Notes: generated from the letters alone by a model not told the origin. Shown: positions 1 through 6,771, numbered from the stretch's first letter. The stretch: DNA of 11,754 bases from Candidatus Bathyarchaeota archaeon (GCA_005883695.1 VBBV01000039.1:1-11754), one strand, 5' to 3'. A program made the numbers and translations.

Positions 1-477
1 GGATCGCGAACTGGTTGCTTTGCCTGGGTGGATTCTTCTCCTGGACACTCTTGCGTCGCGAGATGCTCTGTGCAATACCCCCCCTCGTTTTCTTGAGATA
101 ATTTCCTATCTGGCAATGAAAATGGGCGAAACAGGCTGATCCGGGCAAGATCTGGGCTTAGGTCGCAGGGCAAAGAGACGGGAAATCTAGGGAACTTCCC
201 GAACGAATTCTAGGTGAAATTTTAGCCATGTCCCAGAACCGAGATCAGGGTTGATAATGGGCGATTTTTTCCGGATCCGTAATGTCGGAGCCCCGTTCAC
301 ATGGCATTCGGCCCCAATCATGGTCTGGGTCGTCGCGGTGGCCCGAGCACGTAGCGGTTTTTCAGACGGTGGAAAGCTGGGTCCTCCCAAAATCGAGAGG
401 ACAGTGGAAACAGATGGGGGGCCTTGGAAGCTCTAGTCTAGAGGCGTGAGCTGGGGGGACGAGATATTTTTTCGGTG
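1..477. other. Intergenic stretch at the left edge, no convincing gene
   Basis: Downstream (3') side of korB. Short open frames exist on both strands (for example 187-390 minus and 251-436 plus), but their translations show no recognisable domain and no promoter or ribosome site fits them. One plus frame is open from the edge to a stop at 137-139 and could be the tail of an upstream gene, but its end overlaps a repeat found elsewhere in non-coding DNA. The recognisable content is repeat copy 1 (46-267) and a small hairpin at 431-443 (CTCTA/TAGAG arms). Confidence 0.5.
46..267 (+). repeat. Diverged ~220 bp intergenic repeat, copy 1
   Basis: Colinear with 4913-5119. Shared blocks in the same order: CACTCTTGCGTC (46-57), an ACCCCC run, ATCTGGCA (108-115), ATGGGCGA (122-129), CAGGCTGATC (132-141), and a 25-nt block at 243-267 matching copy 2 at 22 of 25 positions. 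Inside the copy the motif TGANAATGGGCGA occurs twice (117-129 and 252-264), as it does in copy 2 with slight changes. It could be a decayed mobile element, a structured RNA or a regulatory repeat; the sequence alone does not decide. Confidence 0.75.
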
Positions 478-1404
478 CTAGGTGAGTTCGTCCAGCAACG
501 GCGTAATGTCGCGGTTATAGATGTCCTGTTCGACAAAGGGCTTGTCATTCAAGGCCGGCATTCGAAGAGCCAACTGGTCCTCGAAAGTGAGTACCTCCAT
601 CTTGAAGAAAACCCCGATAGGTATCTTGTCCCCCCACTCGAAAGACTTTACCAGCGCACTTCCCTTCTTCACGTTAACCTCGTCTGTCGAGGGATCCGCG
701 ACCGAACCATTGTATCCAGAATCCTCCAACTTGTAGAGCCTCGGTGCCTTGACCGGAAGGTCCTCGCCCCCATACCACTCCTTAGTGTTGATATCATTGT
801 ATGTTGGACAGGTTTGCAGAACATCCACGAAGGCGCTTCCCCGATGTTCTATTGCTGCTCGGAGGGTCTGCTTCAAGTGGCGAACATCGAGAGCGTAGCT
901 TCTCGCAACGAAGGTGTAGCCGGAGGCGACGGCCATGGCGATGGGGTTTACTCGCTCCACGATAGCGGGTGCGGGCATGGATTTGGTCTTGACTCCCTTG
1001 GGGAGAGTGGGAGAAGCTTGACCTTTCGTTAATCCATAGACTCCGTTATCGTAAAGGACGTATGTGAAGTCCAGATTCCTCCTTCCTGTGTTGACGAAGT
1101 GTCCGGCTCCTATGCCCAGCCCGTCTCCATCACCGCCAACCGCGACAACGGTCAATCCCGGATTAGCCAGACGGGCACCAGTGGCGATTGGGAGTACTCG
1201 GCCATGGAGGGTATGGAATCCGTAGGCGTTTACAAAGTGTGGGGTCTTACCAGAGCATCCGATTCCCGAGAAGATTGCGATCCTATGGGGTTCTAGCTGC
1301 ATTTCCAGAAGGGTCATCTGAATCGCGTTGACGATTCCAAAATCGCCGCAACCGGGGCACCAGTCGTTATGAACCTGTGTTCGGTACGTCTTTAGCTCAA
1401 GCAT
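478..1404 (-). CDS. korB: 2-oxoacid:ferredoxin oxidoreductase, beta subunit
   Basis: Thiamine-diphosphate and [4Fe-4S] subunit of a cytoplasmic enzyme that oxidatively decarboxylates 2-oxoacids (pyruvate, 2-oxoglutarate) with CoA and passes electrons to ferredoxin. The 308-aa product has the family's N-terminal WCPGCG (C16, C19), C50 in GIGCSGK and C199 in QTCPTYND, the expected four cluster ligands. GDGDGLGIG (91-99) followed by YDNGVYG (118-124) is the ThDP/metal-binding motif. Length matches the ~305-aa beta subunit of Sulfolobus-type two-subunit enzymes. Its ATG overlaps the end of the alpha gene by 8 bp, so the two are surely cotranscribed and probably translationally coupled. Substrate preference (pyruvate versus 2-oxoglutarate) cannot be told; archaeal members of this type are often broad. 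Confidence 0.93.
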   Translation of the reverse strand: MLELKTYRTQVHNDWCPGCGDFGIVNAIQMTLLEMQLEPHRIAIFSGIGCSGKTPHFVNAYGFHTLHGRVLPIATGARLANPGLTVVAVGGDGDGLGIGAGHFVNTGRRNLDFTYVLYDNGVYGLTKGQASPTLPKGVKTKSMPAPAIVERVNPIAMAVASGYTFVARSYALDVRHLKQTLRAAIEHRGSAFVDVLQTCPTYNDINTKEWYGGEDLPVKAPRLYKLEDSGYNGSVADPSTDEVNVKKGSALVKSFEWGDKIPIGVFFKMEVLTFEDQLALRMPALNDKPFVEQDIYNRDITPLLDELT

Positions 1405-3253
1405 GAGATACGGTAACCTCTTTCATTCCGTTCTTTATTATGTCTTTGACGCCTTCATAGATTTCATTTTGGGAAAATGGTCTTCCATCGAACTTCACAA
1501 TAGTGTTGTCCATTCCTATACCGGTTTTTTCGCGGATTAACCCTGCCATCTGAGCCGAGTAATTGTTTTCAATTGCTATTTTTCTCCGGGCAGAACCGAG
1601 TACCTGCTGGACGAAGTCAGTTGGGAAAGGGTTGACGTATCGCACCTGCAGAAAGTTTGTTTCTATCCCATCGCTCTTGAGGTCTTCCATTCCGTCGAGT
1701 ATAGCTCCCTTTGATGATCCCCAGGCGACGAGTGTAATGGGAGCGGACTTGGGTCCGTGTAAAGCTGCCTTTTTTGAATCTGGAATGACTTGTCCCGCCA
1801 GCTCTATCTTTCTCATTCTCTTCCTCATCATCTTGATTCGGATATCCGGTGCCTCGGTGATATGGCCATATTCATCGTGTTCATCTCCAGTTGTCCAGAA
1901 GATTCCACCTTTCTGGCCTGGAATTGCTCGGGGGGAAATGCCCAGTTCCGTCCAGCGGTAGCGCCTGTAATCCGTGCCGGTGGCAAGATCTGATTCTCGG
2001 ACTAAGTCTCCCCGATCGACCTTTAGGTTGTCGCCGTTGAATGGAGCTATGTCTTGGTAGGTGCTTGCCAAGAACTTGTCGGTTAGCAGTATTACAGGTA
2101 CTTGATAATGCTCGGCATAGTTGAAAGCGTCGAACGTGTCGTAGTAGGTTTCGACCACGTCTCCCGGTGCGATAATTATCCTGGGAAATTCTCCATGGGC
2201 AGCATGGAGTGCAAATCTCAAGTCTGCTTGCTCAGTCCGAGTCGGTAACCCGGTTGCAGGACCTGCTCGCTGGTATAGTACTACAACGGGCCCGGGCGCC
2301 TCGGTAATTCCTGCCCATCCCAGCCCTTCAGCCATAAGTGAAAATCCTGGTCCAGAGGTGGAGGTTGAAGATCTGAGACCTGCATGCGCGGCCCCTGTCG
2401 CCATGTTGATAGCGGATATCTCGTCCTCTGCCTGCACCACTATCATGTTGTAGTCTTTTTGGTGAGATTCTAGGTATTCGCTCTCGTCCGTTGCCGGAGT
2501 AATCGGGTAATAGGTTTGGAATCCGCATCCAGCCTTGAGTTTGGCGATGGCTACTGCCTGGATGCCTCTGATCATCATTCGCTTTCCGGACAATGGCTGC
2601 TTTCGAAGTTTTGTTGGAAAGGCGTCTTCGCCAAAACTCATTTTCGCGTAGTCGTATCCGTGTTTTGCGGCGCTGACGTTCAGGTCGCCAAGCGCGGCCT
2701 TTCGTCCCGTGAACCCTTCTCTGATAGCTTCGGTGGCGAGGTCGAAGTCGTAATCAGCAAGGCCCAGCGAGGCGCCTAAGGCGATCGTGTTGACCATTAC
2801 TTGGTACTTGCTGAGTTCCTTGTCCTTTCCAAACTCTTTCAGAGCGTCAACAAGGAGATCCATGTACGGGATAGGAAAGAGCTTGATGTCATCTCTTCCG
2901 AACGATTCAGGTGTCAGGTTCAGACTGCGGTCGTAGATTATTCCGCCGCCAGGGCTAACCTCGTGCCTGTGACCTCGATGCGTCGGGTGAACCTTGTTCA
3001 GGTCGCCAAAGATTGTTTCCCTATCGAGGGCAACTAGAAGGTCTACCCAGTCCACATGGGAGCGAGGCGGTTTTGATTCTACTCTGAGCCTATAGTAGCT
3101 ATGCTCCCCCTTAATGTTGGAGTGGTACTCGATGTTGGCAAATATGTGAAGCCCCCCTCGTATGCATGATTTTGCAAAGTTCTCTGCAACTGAGTTGATC
3201 CCGCTACCCTGGGGACCGCCAATCATCCAGGTGAAACTGTTTGTTACTGTCAA
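1397..3253 (-). CDS. korA: 2-oxoacid:ferredoxin oxidoreductase, fused gamma-alpha subunit
   Basis: Large subunit of the two-subunit OFOR, partner of the beta subunit encoded just downstream. The 618 residues contain an N-terminal gamma domain (about 1-205, with MIGGPQGSGINS near the start), a linker, then the alpha pyrimidine-binding domain from about 225, carrying YPITPATDES (249-258), the family signature. R339 in GLPTRTEQADL lies in the region that binds CoA in Sulfolobus homologues. Length is close to the ~627 aa of the Sulfolobus subunit. The start is TTG at 3253: a TATA-like box lies about 30 nt upstream on the same strand, giving a leader of only a few nucleotides, and the protein then begins a few residues before the conserved WMIGG. 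The gene shares a 161-bp divergent promoter region with the aquaporin gene. Confidence 0.93.
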   Translation of the reverse strand: MTVTNSFTWMIGGPQGSGINSVAENFAKSCIRGGLHIFANIEYHSNIKGEHSYYRLRVESKPPRSHVDWVDLLVALDRETIFGDLNKVHPTHRGHRHEVSPGGGIIYDRSLNLTPESFGRDDIKLFPIPYMDLLVDALKEFGKDKELSKYQVMVNTIALGASLGLADYDFDLATEAIREGFTGRKAALGDLNVSAAKHGYDYAKMSFGEDAFPTKLRKQPLSGKRMMIRGIQAVAIAKLKAGCGFQTYYPITPATDESEYLESHQKDYNMIVVQAEDEISAINMATGAAHAGLRSSTSTSGPGFSLMAEGLGWAGITEAPGPVVVLYQRAGPATGLPTRTEQADLRFALHAAHGEFPRIIIAPGDVVETYYDTFDAFNYAEHYQVPVILLTDKFLASTYQDIAPFNGDNLKVDRGDLVRESDLATGTDYRRYRWTELGISPRAIPGQKGGIFWTTGDEHDEYGHITEAPDIRIKMMRKRMRKIELAGQVIPDSKKAALHGPKSAPITLVAWGSSKGAILDGMEDLKSDGIETNFLQVRYVNPFPTDFVQQVLGSARRKIAIENNYSAQMAGLIREKTGIGMDNTIVKFDGRPFSQNEIYEGVKDIIKNGMKEVTVSHA

Positions 3254-3280
3254 ATTCCCGCACTATTATGTGATTGTCCA

Positions 3281-3290
3281 CTATAGAAAA
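3281..3290 (-). promoter_or_regulatory. Likely TATA box of korA-korB
   Basis: On the minus strand this reads TTTTCTATAG. Its centre is about 26 nt before position ~3260, placing the transcription start a few nucleotides upstream of the TTG at 3253. Such short or absent leaders are common in archaea. Assigned by spacing and AT content only. Confidence 0.45.
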
Positions 3291-3380
3291 TTCTTTGCCC
3301 CACGAGGTTCGCGGTCCTAGGTTGAGAATGAGCGCCAGTCTGGGCTGACTGCGAAGCAAAGCCCCGTTGGAAAACAAGCG

Positions 3381-3387
3381 CTATATA
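3381..3387 (+). promoter_or_regulatory. TATA box of the aquaporin gene
   Basis: CTATATA, centred 31 nt before the ATG at 3415. The usual 25-27 nt spacing puts the transcription start near 3410, so the mRNA would have a leader of about 5 nt. Good match in composition and position. Confidence 0.6.
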
Positions 3388-3414
3388 CGGAGTCCATCGT
3401 GAAATCGTTTCGCA

Positions 3415-4122
3415 ATGAATCGGACGGGACGCGCGGCGTTGGCTGAGGCTTACGGGACGTTTCTTCTTACCATGATTGGTCCTGGGACAATTATAGCGGT
3501 GACGTTTCTCGATGGCTCCATCACGAGTGCAGGTCTGGGCTTTATCGGTCTTGCCCACGGGGTGGCTTTGCTACTGGCAGTCTATACCATAGGCAGGCTG
3601 ACTGGTGCTCACATCAATCCTGCGGTCACAATCGCTCACTGGGCTACCCGGAGGATAGAGACAAAGAAAGTGGTGCCCTACATTCTTGGCCAACTTGCGG
3701 GCGCATCGGTTGCGGGGTTCGTCCAGCTGGCGTTGTGGACATCCAGCAATAACATAGGACTCGTTCAGGCCGCTCATTCAACCTTTCTTGGAGATACCAT
3801 TCCAAGACCCGAATTCGGCGTTGGCGCCGTACTTCTAGCCGAGGTGATTGGTACTGCCATTCTCGTCTTCACCATATTCGGGGCAACGGATAAGACTGCG
3901 GACCCGAGTCGGGCAGGAGTCACCATAGGATTCGCTCTAGCGGCCATCGTCTGGATTTTCGGCCCCATTTCCGGAGCGTCTCTCAACCCAGCTAGAACAT
4001 GGGGGCCCACATTAGCTTCAGCAGCCTTTAGTCTGACCCCTCTGGGAAACCTTTGGATATATGTCGTCGGACCAGTCCTTGGAGGTTTGCTTGGGGCCTT
4101 CTTGTATGATGCCCTGAGATAG
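3415..4122 (+). CDS. Aquaporin (MIP family channel) with TIP-like selectivity filter
   Basis: A 235-aa integral membrane channel with six transmembrane helices and two half-helices, moving water or small neutral solutes. Both NPA boxes are intact: GAHINPAVT (NPA 68-70) and GASLNPARTWGP (NPA 191-193, followed by the filter arginine R194). The N-terminal helix has the conserved Glu in LAEAYGTFLL. Gapless hand alignment around each NPA to AqpZ puts H48, V179, A188 and R194 at the four aromatic/arginine filter positions. Orthodox water channels have Phe at the first and His at the second. The H-V-A-R set resembles plant tonoplast aquaporins (TIPs) more than AqpZ, suggesting ammonia, urea or peroxide as possible cargo; this is inference. 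Length is normal for the family. Monocistronic, with its own TATA box. Confidence 0.93.
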   Translation: MNRTGRAALAEAYGTFLLTMIGPGTIIAVTFLDGSITSAGLGFIGLAHGVALLLAVYTIGRLTGAHINPAVTIAHWATRRIETKKVVPYILGQLAGASVAGFVQLALWTSSNNIGLVQAAHSTFLGDTIPRPEFGVGAVLLAEVIGTAILVFTIFGATDKTADPSRAGVTIGFALAAIVWIFGPISGASLNPARTWGPTLASAAFSLTPLGNLWIYVVGPVLGGLLGAFLYDALR

Positions 4123-4445
4123 GGCGCTCACGAGTCTATAATCAGAACACGTCGCCGTTCTCTACTCTACCCGTGAAGACTTCCAGCGGCCTGGTTTTAA
4201 GACGGCTCATCGCTGTCCTGTTACTAGTTGAATTGGCCGTAGTGCCATGGACATGTGATCGCTCCGTCTTCCAAGGTCCCTTCAGGAAGCAGTCCTCCTC
4301 GATAAGCGGATCTCATCTATCGCGGAATATTGGCCCCTGAATCTGGTCTAGATAGTCTCGTCTCTATCAATTATGAAACGTTTCATAGAGGCCTCCTGAA
4401 CATCTTCAACGGAGCAGAGTCTGATAAATTGGAGACGCGGATCGC
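4123..4445. other. Convergent intergenic region, no gene seen
   Basis: Lies between the 3' ends of the aquaporin gene and the MIP18 gene. No open frame of convincing length and no tRNA or rRNA fold were seen. Its one marked feature is the perfect palindrome at 4372-4387. Confidence 0.5.
4372..4387. promoter_or_regulatory. Perfect 16-bp palindrome, possible operator
   Basis: TATGAAACGTTTCATA is its own reverse complement across all 16 bases, with no spacer. It lies about 58 bp beyond the stop codon of the MIP18 gene and 250 bp beyond that of the aquaporin gene, so no adjacent promoter is obvious. The form is that of a binding site for a homodimeric regulator. It could instead be part of a transcription-end structure. 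Confidence 0.35.
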
Positions 4446-4775
4446 TCATACTTTTGTCTGAGCAGGTGTTGCTGGCGGAGCTGTATAACCAGGATTGACT
4501 CGCTGGTTGATCTCGTTTGCTAGGGCATGTCCGTGGAGGACGACAGTTACCTTTTTCACTCCATCAAGCTTGGACGTCAGTGTTCTAATGCTCATTCCTA
4601 TATCCTCTGCGAAGATCGGTGGACAGAACGGCGCGGTCAGATGATACTTGATGAGTATCTCCCCGTCATCCTGGATACTTATTTCGTCAACCAAGCGCAT
4701 CTCAGTGATCGGAAGCCCGATCTCCGGGTCAACGACCTTCTCAAGCTCCTTTTCTATTGCTTCGACAGTAACCAT
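4446..4775 (-). CDS. MIP18/DUF59-family protein (Fe-S cluster maturation type)
   Basis: A 109-aa single-domain protein of the MIP18 (DUF59, PaaD/SufT-like) family, whose members assist Fe-S cluster assembly or delivery. Signature regions: VVDPEIGLPITEMRLV (14-29) and TAPFCPPIFAEDIG (47-60), with C51 as the single conserved cysteine, then VTVVLHG near the end of the domain and a Pro/Thr-rich tail. The frame is open further upstream (to 4874), but I chose ATG 4775 because a TATAAA box lies at 4809-4814, giving a leader of about 10 nt, and because family members start about this far before VxDPE. It stands alone, but its domain matches the N-terminal domain of the Mrp protein in this window, so both probably act in Fe-S metabolism. 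Confidence 0.85.
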   Translation of the reverse strand: MVTVEAIEKELEKVVDPEIGLPITEMRLVDEISIQDDGEILIKYHLTAPFCPPIFAEDIGMSIRTLTSKLDGVKKVTVVLHGHALANEINQRVNPGYTAPPATPAQTKV

Positions 4776-4808
4776 ACTTTTCCCATAGTATGATCGGCCC
4801 GTTTTGGA

Positions 4809-4814
4809 TTTATA
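4809..4814 (-). promoter_or_regulatory. TATA box of the MIP18-family gene
   Basis: Reads TATAAA on the minus strand, within GCTATAAATCC. Transcription would begin near 4785, about 10 nt before the ATG at 4775. This supports the shorter start over the longer open frame reaching 4874, which extends upstream of this promoter. Confidence 0.6.
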
Positions 4815-4912
4815 GCTTCCCCGAAGCAGGCGGCAACAGGAAGCCGACCGAATAACATCTGCGGAGTCTACCATATGGTGGGACTCTCAGCTGGGGTGAA
4901 AACCCTCTCTCC

Positions 4913-5119
4913 CACTCTTGCGTCCCGAGACTCTGTCGCTAAGACCCCCTTATTTCTAGAACACCCCGCCATCTGGCACTGATTATGGGCGAGTCCAGCT
5001 GATCAGAGCCTGATTCGGCTTTGGATCGGTCTGGAATTATCCGCATTTCCAACGTGAGTCTTCCCATGATCGTGATCTGCTAGTTCAGATCTTGAATCAG
5101 GGCTGATAATAGGCGATTT
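4913..5119 (+). repeat. Diverged ~210 bp intergenic repeat, copy 2
   Basis: Colinear with 46-267. CACTCTTGCGTC is at 4913-4924, ATCTGGCA at 4971-4978, ATGGGCGA at 4985-4992, CAGCTGATC at 4996-5004, and the 25-nt block at 5095-5119 (22 of 25 identical to copy 1). The internal TGANNATGGGCGA motif occurs at 4980-4992 and, with one further change, at 5104-5116. The copy lies between the divergent MIP18 and HTH-regulator promoters and ends about 30 bp before the regulator's inverted repeat. In copy 1 no such promoter follows, so the element is not simply part of one promoter type. Confidence 0.75.
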
Positions 5120-5150
5120 CGTCTCTGATGGATCGATTGTCCGAGGAAAT

Positions 5151-5166
5151 CATGACATAAGTCATG
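5151..5166. promoter_or_regulatory. Inverted repeat overlapping the BRE, likely operator
   Basis: CATGAC-ATAA-GTCATG: perfect 6-nt arms with a 4-nt spacer, ending at the base before the TATA box at 5167. The right arm occupies the position of the TFB-recognition element, so a dimer bound here should block TFB/TBP. The gene that follows encodes an HTH protein, so autorepression is the simplest reading. Confidence 0.6.
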
Positions 5167-5174
5167 TTTAAATA
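5167..5174 (+). promoter_or_regulatory. TATA box of the HTH regulator gene
   Basis: TTTAAATA, centred at 5170/5171. The normal spacing puts transcription start near 5196-5197. That is downstream of the TTG at 5192 and upstream of the in-frame TTG at 5207, so it bears on which start is used. Confidence 0.65.
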
Positions 5175-5191
5175 GATTCCACGGCTAATTC

Positions 5192-5656
5192 TTGAACGGC
5201 TTATTATTGATTATTCCCTGCGAAGTCGCTGCGAAATCAGTTATCCCAGCATTGAGAGCCATGGTAGCACGTAACCTGATCGAAGACTACGGAATGAAAC
5301 AGGAGCTAATTGCAGAACGACTTGGGGTTACACAAGCTGCAGTCAGCAAGTACCGGCACCAAGTGCGCGGAGAAGCGATAGACCTTGAAGCTGCGGACGA
5401 GGTCCGTCAGATCAGCAGCGAGATCGCCTCCACGTTGGTCCGAGACCCGAACCCACTTGACATTTCCAGAAAATTCTGTCAGGCTTGCACTGACATCCGT
5501 GCACTAGGCCTCATGTGTGAGACATGCAGGAAGGTCGATCCCAGCTGGGACGTTGAGCACTGCACGATCTGTTTCGGGCATCACAGCTGCGCGGATACTG
5601 TCAGTATTGAACCCAGCAGCATTGCGAAGTATAGAAGAATCCCTATCCAGGACTAG
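5192..5656 (+). CDS. HTH transcriptional regulator with Cys-rich C-terminus
   Basis: A 154-aa predicted DNA-binding protein resembling the archaeal HTH group (COG2522-like) that begins with a PCEVA motif. The HTH spans about residues 34-60, with GMKQELIAERLGVTQAAVSKY as helix-turn-helix. The C-terminal half has C96-x2-C99 and C109-x2-C112, the family's usual metal or cluster site. It then has a tail with C124-x2-C127, H130, H131 and C133, which looks like a second metal site. The longest frame starts at TTG 5192. The TTG at 5207 (protein beginning MIIPCEVAAKS) fits both the TATA spacing and the usual start just before PCEVA, so the true protein may be 149 aa. The inverted repeat at its promoter suggests it controls its own gene. 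Ligand and targets unknown. Confidence 0.82.
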   Translation: MNGLLLIIPCEVAAKSVIPALRAMVARNLIEDYGMKQELIAERLGVTQAAVSKYRHQVRGEAIDLEAADEVRQISSEIASTLVRDPNPLDISRKFCQACTDIRALGLMCETCRKVDPSWDVEHCTICFGHHSCADTVSIEPSSIAKYRRIPIQD

Positions 5657-6000
5657 ACCGTTCACTCAAGTTCAATAATCCTCGTTCTCGGAATCCGAGT
5701 TTCAACGGTTTTTCCATAGTCCCCCGCGAGATGCTGACCTGTCTGAGAATGTAACCGTACGAAGTTTCGATGGTGGCGAGATGGTCTTAGTACTTGATGA
5801 CCCTTCCACTGGAGGATTTCCTGTAGGGCCCTCTTTTCCGTCTACGGGCCTTATTCTTAGACTCTCTCCCCCGAATCATCTTGTCTTCAACACTCACTTA
5901 TCGAACCTTCCAATGTCCATTCGCCCCGTCTCCAAAGAGAGTCAATTCTTAAATTGTTCACTAAAGAGCTTACGACCCCGTTCCGGAGACCCCGAGCACC
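5657..6000. other. Intergenic region, no gene seen
   Basis: Between two plus-strand genes. A frame at 5781-6170 is open but overlaps the downstream gene in another frame, has a Ser/Pro-rich composition and no recognisable domain. No RNA gene was recognised. The only functional signal seen is a TATA-like CTTAAATT at 5948-5955. Confidence 0.5.
5948..5955 (+). promoter_or_regulatory. Possible TATA box for the 6001-6426 gene
   Basis: CTTAAATT lies about 50 nt before the TTG start. Transcription from near 5978 would leave a leader of about 22 nt, containing GGAG at 5985-5988, which is weak as a ribosome site because it is 12 nt from the start codon. Confidence 0.35.
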
Positions 6001-6426
6001 TTGAAGCTAGGCTTTGGCAAGCCGAAACAGAAAGACCCCTCTCTCGAAATCAACGCTCAGTCCGTGGTGGCCAACAGACTAAAAGAGCTCTGCGGTGGCG
6101 ACGGCGACTTATACACAGCAATGTCCCGCCTCATGTTCCTCGACCCGAAAAAAATCACAACGCCACTTGACCGTGTGCTAACCGAGGCTCAAAGCTTCGA
6201 GGCCCAAGGAAACAAGTTGCGAGCCGAAGTGGGCTATAGGATCGCCGGCGGAATCTCTCTGTACAAGGGTGACCTCGATGGAGTGAAGAAGTACTTCGAA
6301 AAGGCAGCCTTGTTCGCCGGCGACTCACATCCCGAGTACCAAGTTATTCTCAAACGTAGTGATGAGGCTGTGAGCATAGCTCGAAAGTATTATGACGAGT
6401 TTGGTTCATTGGGCACACAATCGTAG
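6001..6426 (+). CDS. Conserved-looking helical protein, possibly TPR-like
   Basis: I do not recognise a named family for this 141-aa protein. It starts at TTG with a basic segment (MKLGFGKPKQK), continues with an amphipathic stretch (NAQSVVANRLKEL), and from about residue 55 to 130 is predominantly helical. The segment AQSFEAQGNKLRAEVGYRIAGGISLYKGDLDGVKKYFEKAALF looks like a TPR-type helix pair, with paired small residues and an aromatic near the end. There is one cysteine (C31), and no signal peptide or membrane segment. TPR-like folds usually serve as protein-binding scaffolds, but no partner is evident. It converges on the acylphosphatase gene with only 19 bp between stops. Coding status is supported by length, composition and a plausible promoter. 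Confidence 0.65.
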   Translation: MKLGFGKPKQKDPSLEINAQSVVANRLKELCGGDGDLYTAMSRLMFLDPKKITTPLDRVLTEAQSFEAQGNKLRAEVGYRIAGGISLYKGDLDGVKKYFEKAALFAGDSHPEYQVILKRSDEAVSIARKYYDEFGSLGTQS

Positions 6427-6445
6427 TATACAACCCAGGACGAAA

Positions 6446-6727
6446 CTAACGAGTTATTTTGAACCCTCGAAAATCGCCCTTGAAATCAGACCAGTCCACG
6501 TCAACATTCCTCACTCTCGCCCCAGAGGGACCAACACGGCAGAACTGGATGACCCTATCTAGCTCGTTCTTGTCTCCCTCGCAAACCACTTCAACGCCAC
6601 CGTCTGGAAGATTTCTCACCCAGCCCGTAACACCCAGTTGCCTTGCCAAGTCAGCGATCCCGCGACGAAAGAAAACCCCTTGCACAAGTCCAGATATCAG
6701 AATTCTTGCGCGAACATCCAAATTCAT
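6446..6727 (-). CDS. acyP: Acylphosphatase
   Basis: A small cytoplasmic enzyme that hydrolyses carboxyl-phosphate bonds such as those of acetyl or carbamoyl phosphate. The 93-aa product has the signature GLVQGVFFR (13-21), with R21 the phosphate-binding catalytic arginine, and GWVRNLPDGGVEV (35-47), with N39 the catalytic asparagine. It ends in FRGFKITR, a typical C-terminal strand. Length is normal (about 90-98 aa). The frame is open back to a TTG at 6778, but ATG 6727 is preferred because it starts the conserved beta strand at the usual distance. It follows the DUF1858-like gene by 64 bp in the same direction and may share its transcript. A hairpin between them could reduce read-through. 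Confidence 0.9.
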   Translation of the reverse strand: MNLDVRARILISGLVQGVFFRRGIADLARQLGVTGWVRNLPDGGVEVVCEGDKNELDRVIQFCRVGPSGARVRNVDVDWSDFKGDFRGFKITR

Positions 6728-6771
6728 ACACTGATGACTTTCTGGACTGCCAAGTTTTCGGCGGTCTGGAG

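Noticed and set aside
2..139. Plus-strand frame open from the left edge (45 codons), with a TLASRD segment also encoded in repeat copy 2
   Set aside because: Copy 2 lies in clearly non-coding DNA and its frame soon stops. The similarity is better explained by the nucleotide repeat, though a gene tail from outside the window cannot be excluded.
187..436. Overlapping short frames on both strands (67 and 61 aa)
   Set aside because: No recognisable domain, odd composition, no promoter, and partly inside the repeat.
475..1032. 185-aa plus-strand frame
   Set aside because: Antisense to korB, whose motifs are unambiguous.
3332..3347. CAGTC/GACTG inverted repeat in the korA-aquaporin gap
   Set aside because: Only 5-bp arms with a 6-nt spacer and not aligned with either TATA box; likely chance.
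5740..5830. Possible C/D box small RNA (CTGA pair and TTGATGA near 5795)
   Set aside because: The boxes are in the wrong order and spacing for a C-D'-C'-D arrangement.
5781..6170. 129-aa plus-strand frame before and into the TPR-like gene
   Set aside because: Low-complexity Ser/Pro/Arg composition, overlaps the better-supported gene at 6001, and has no domain.
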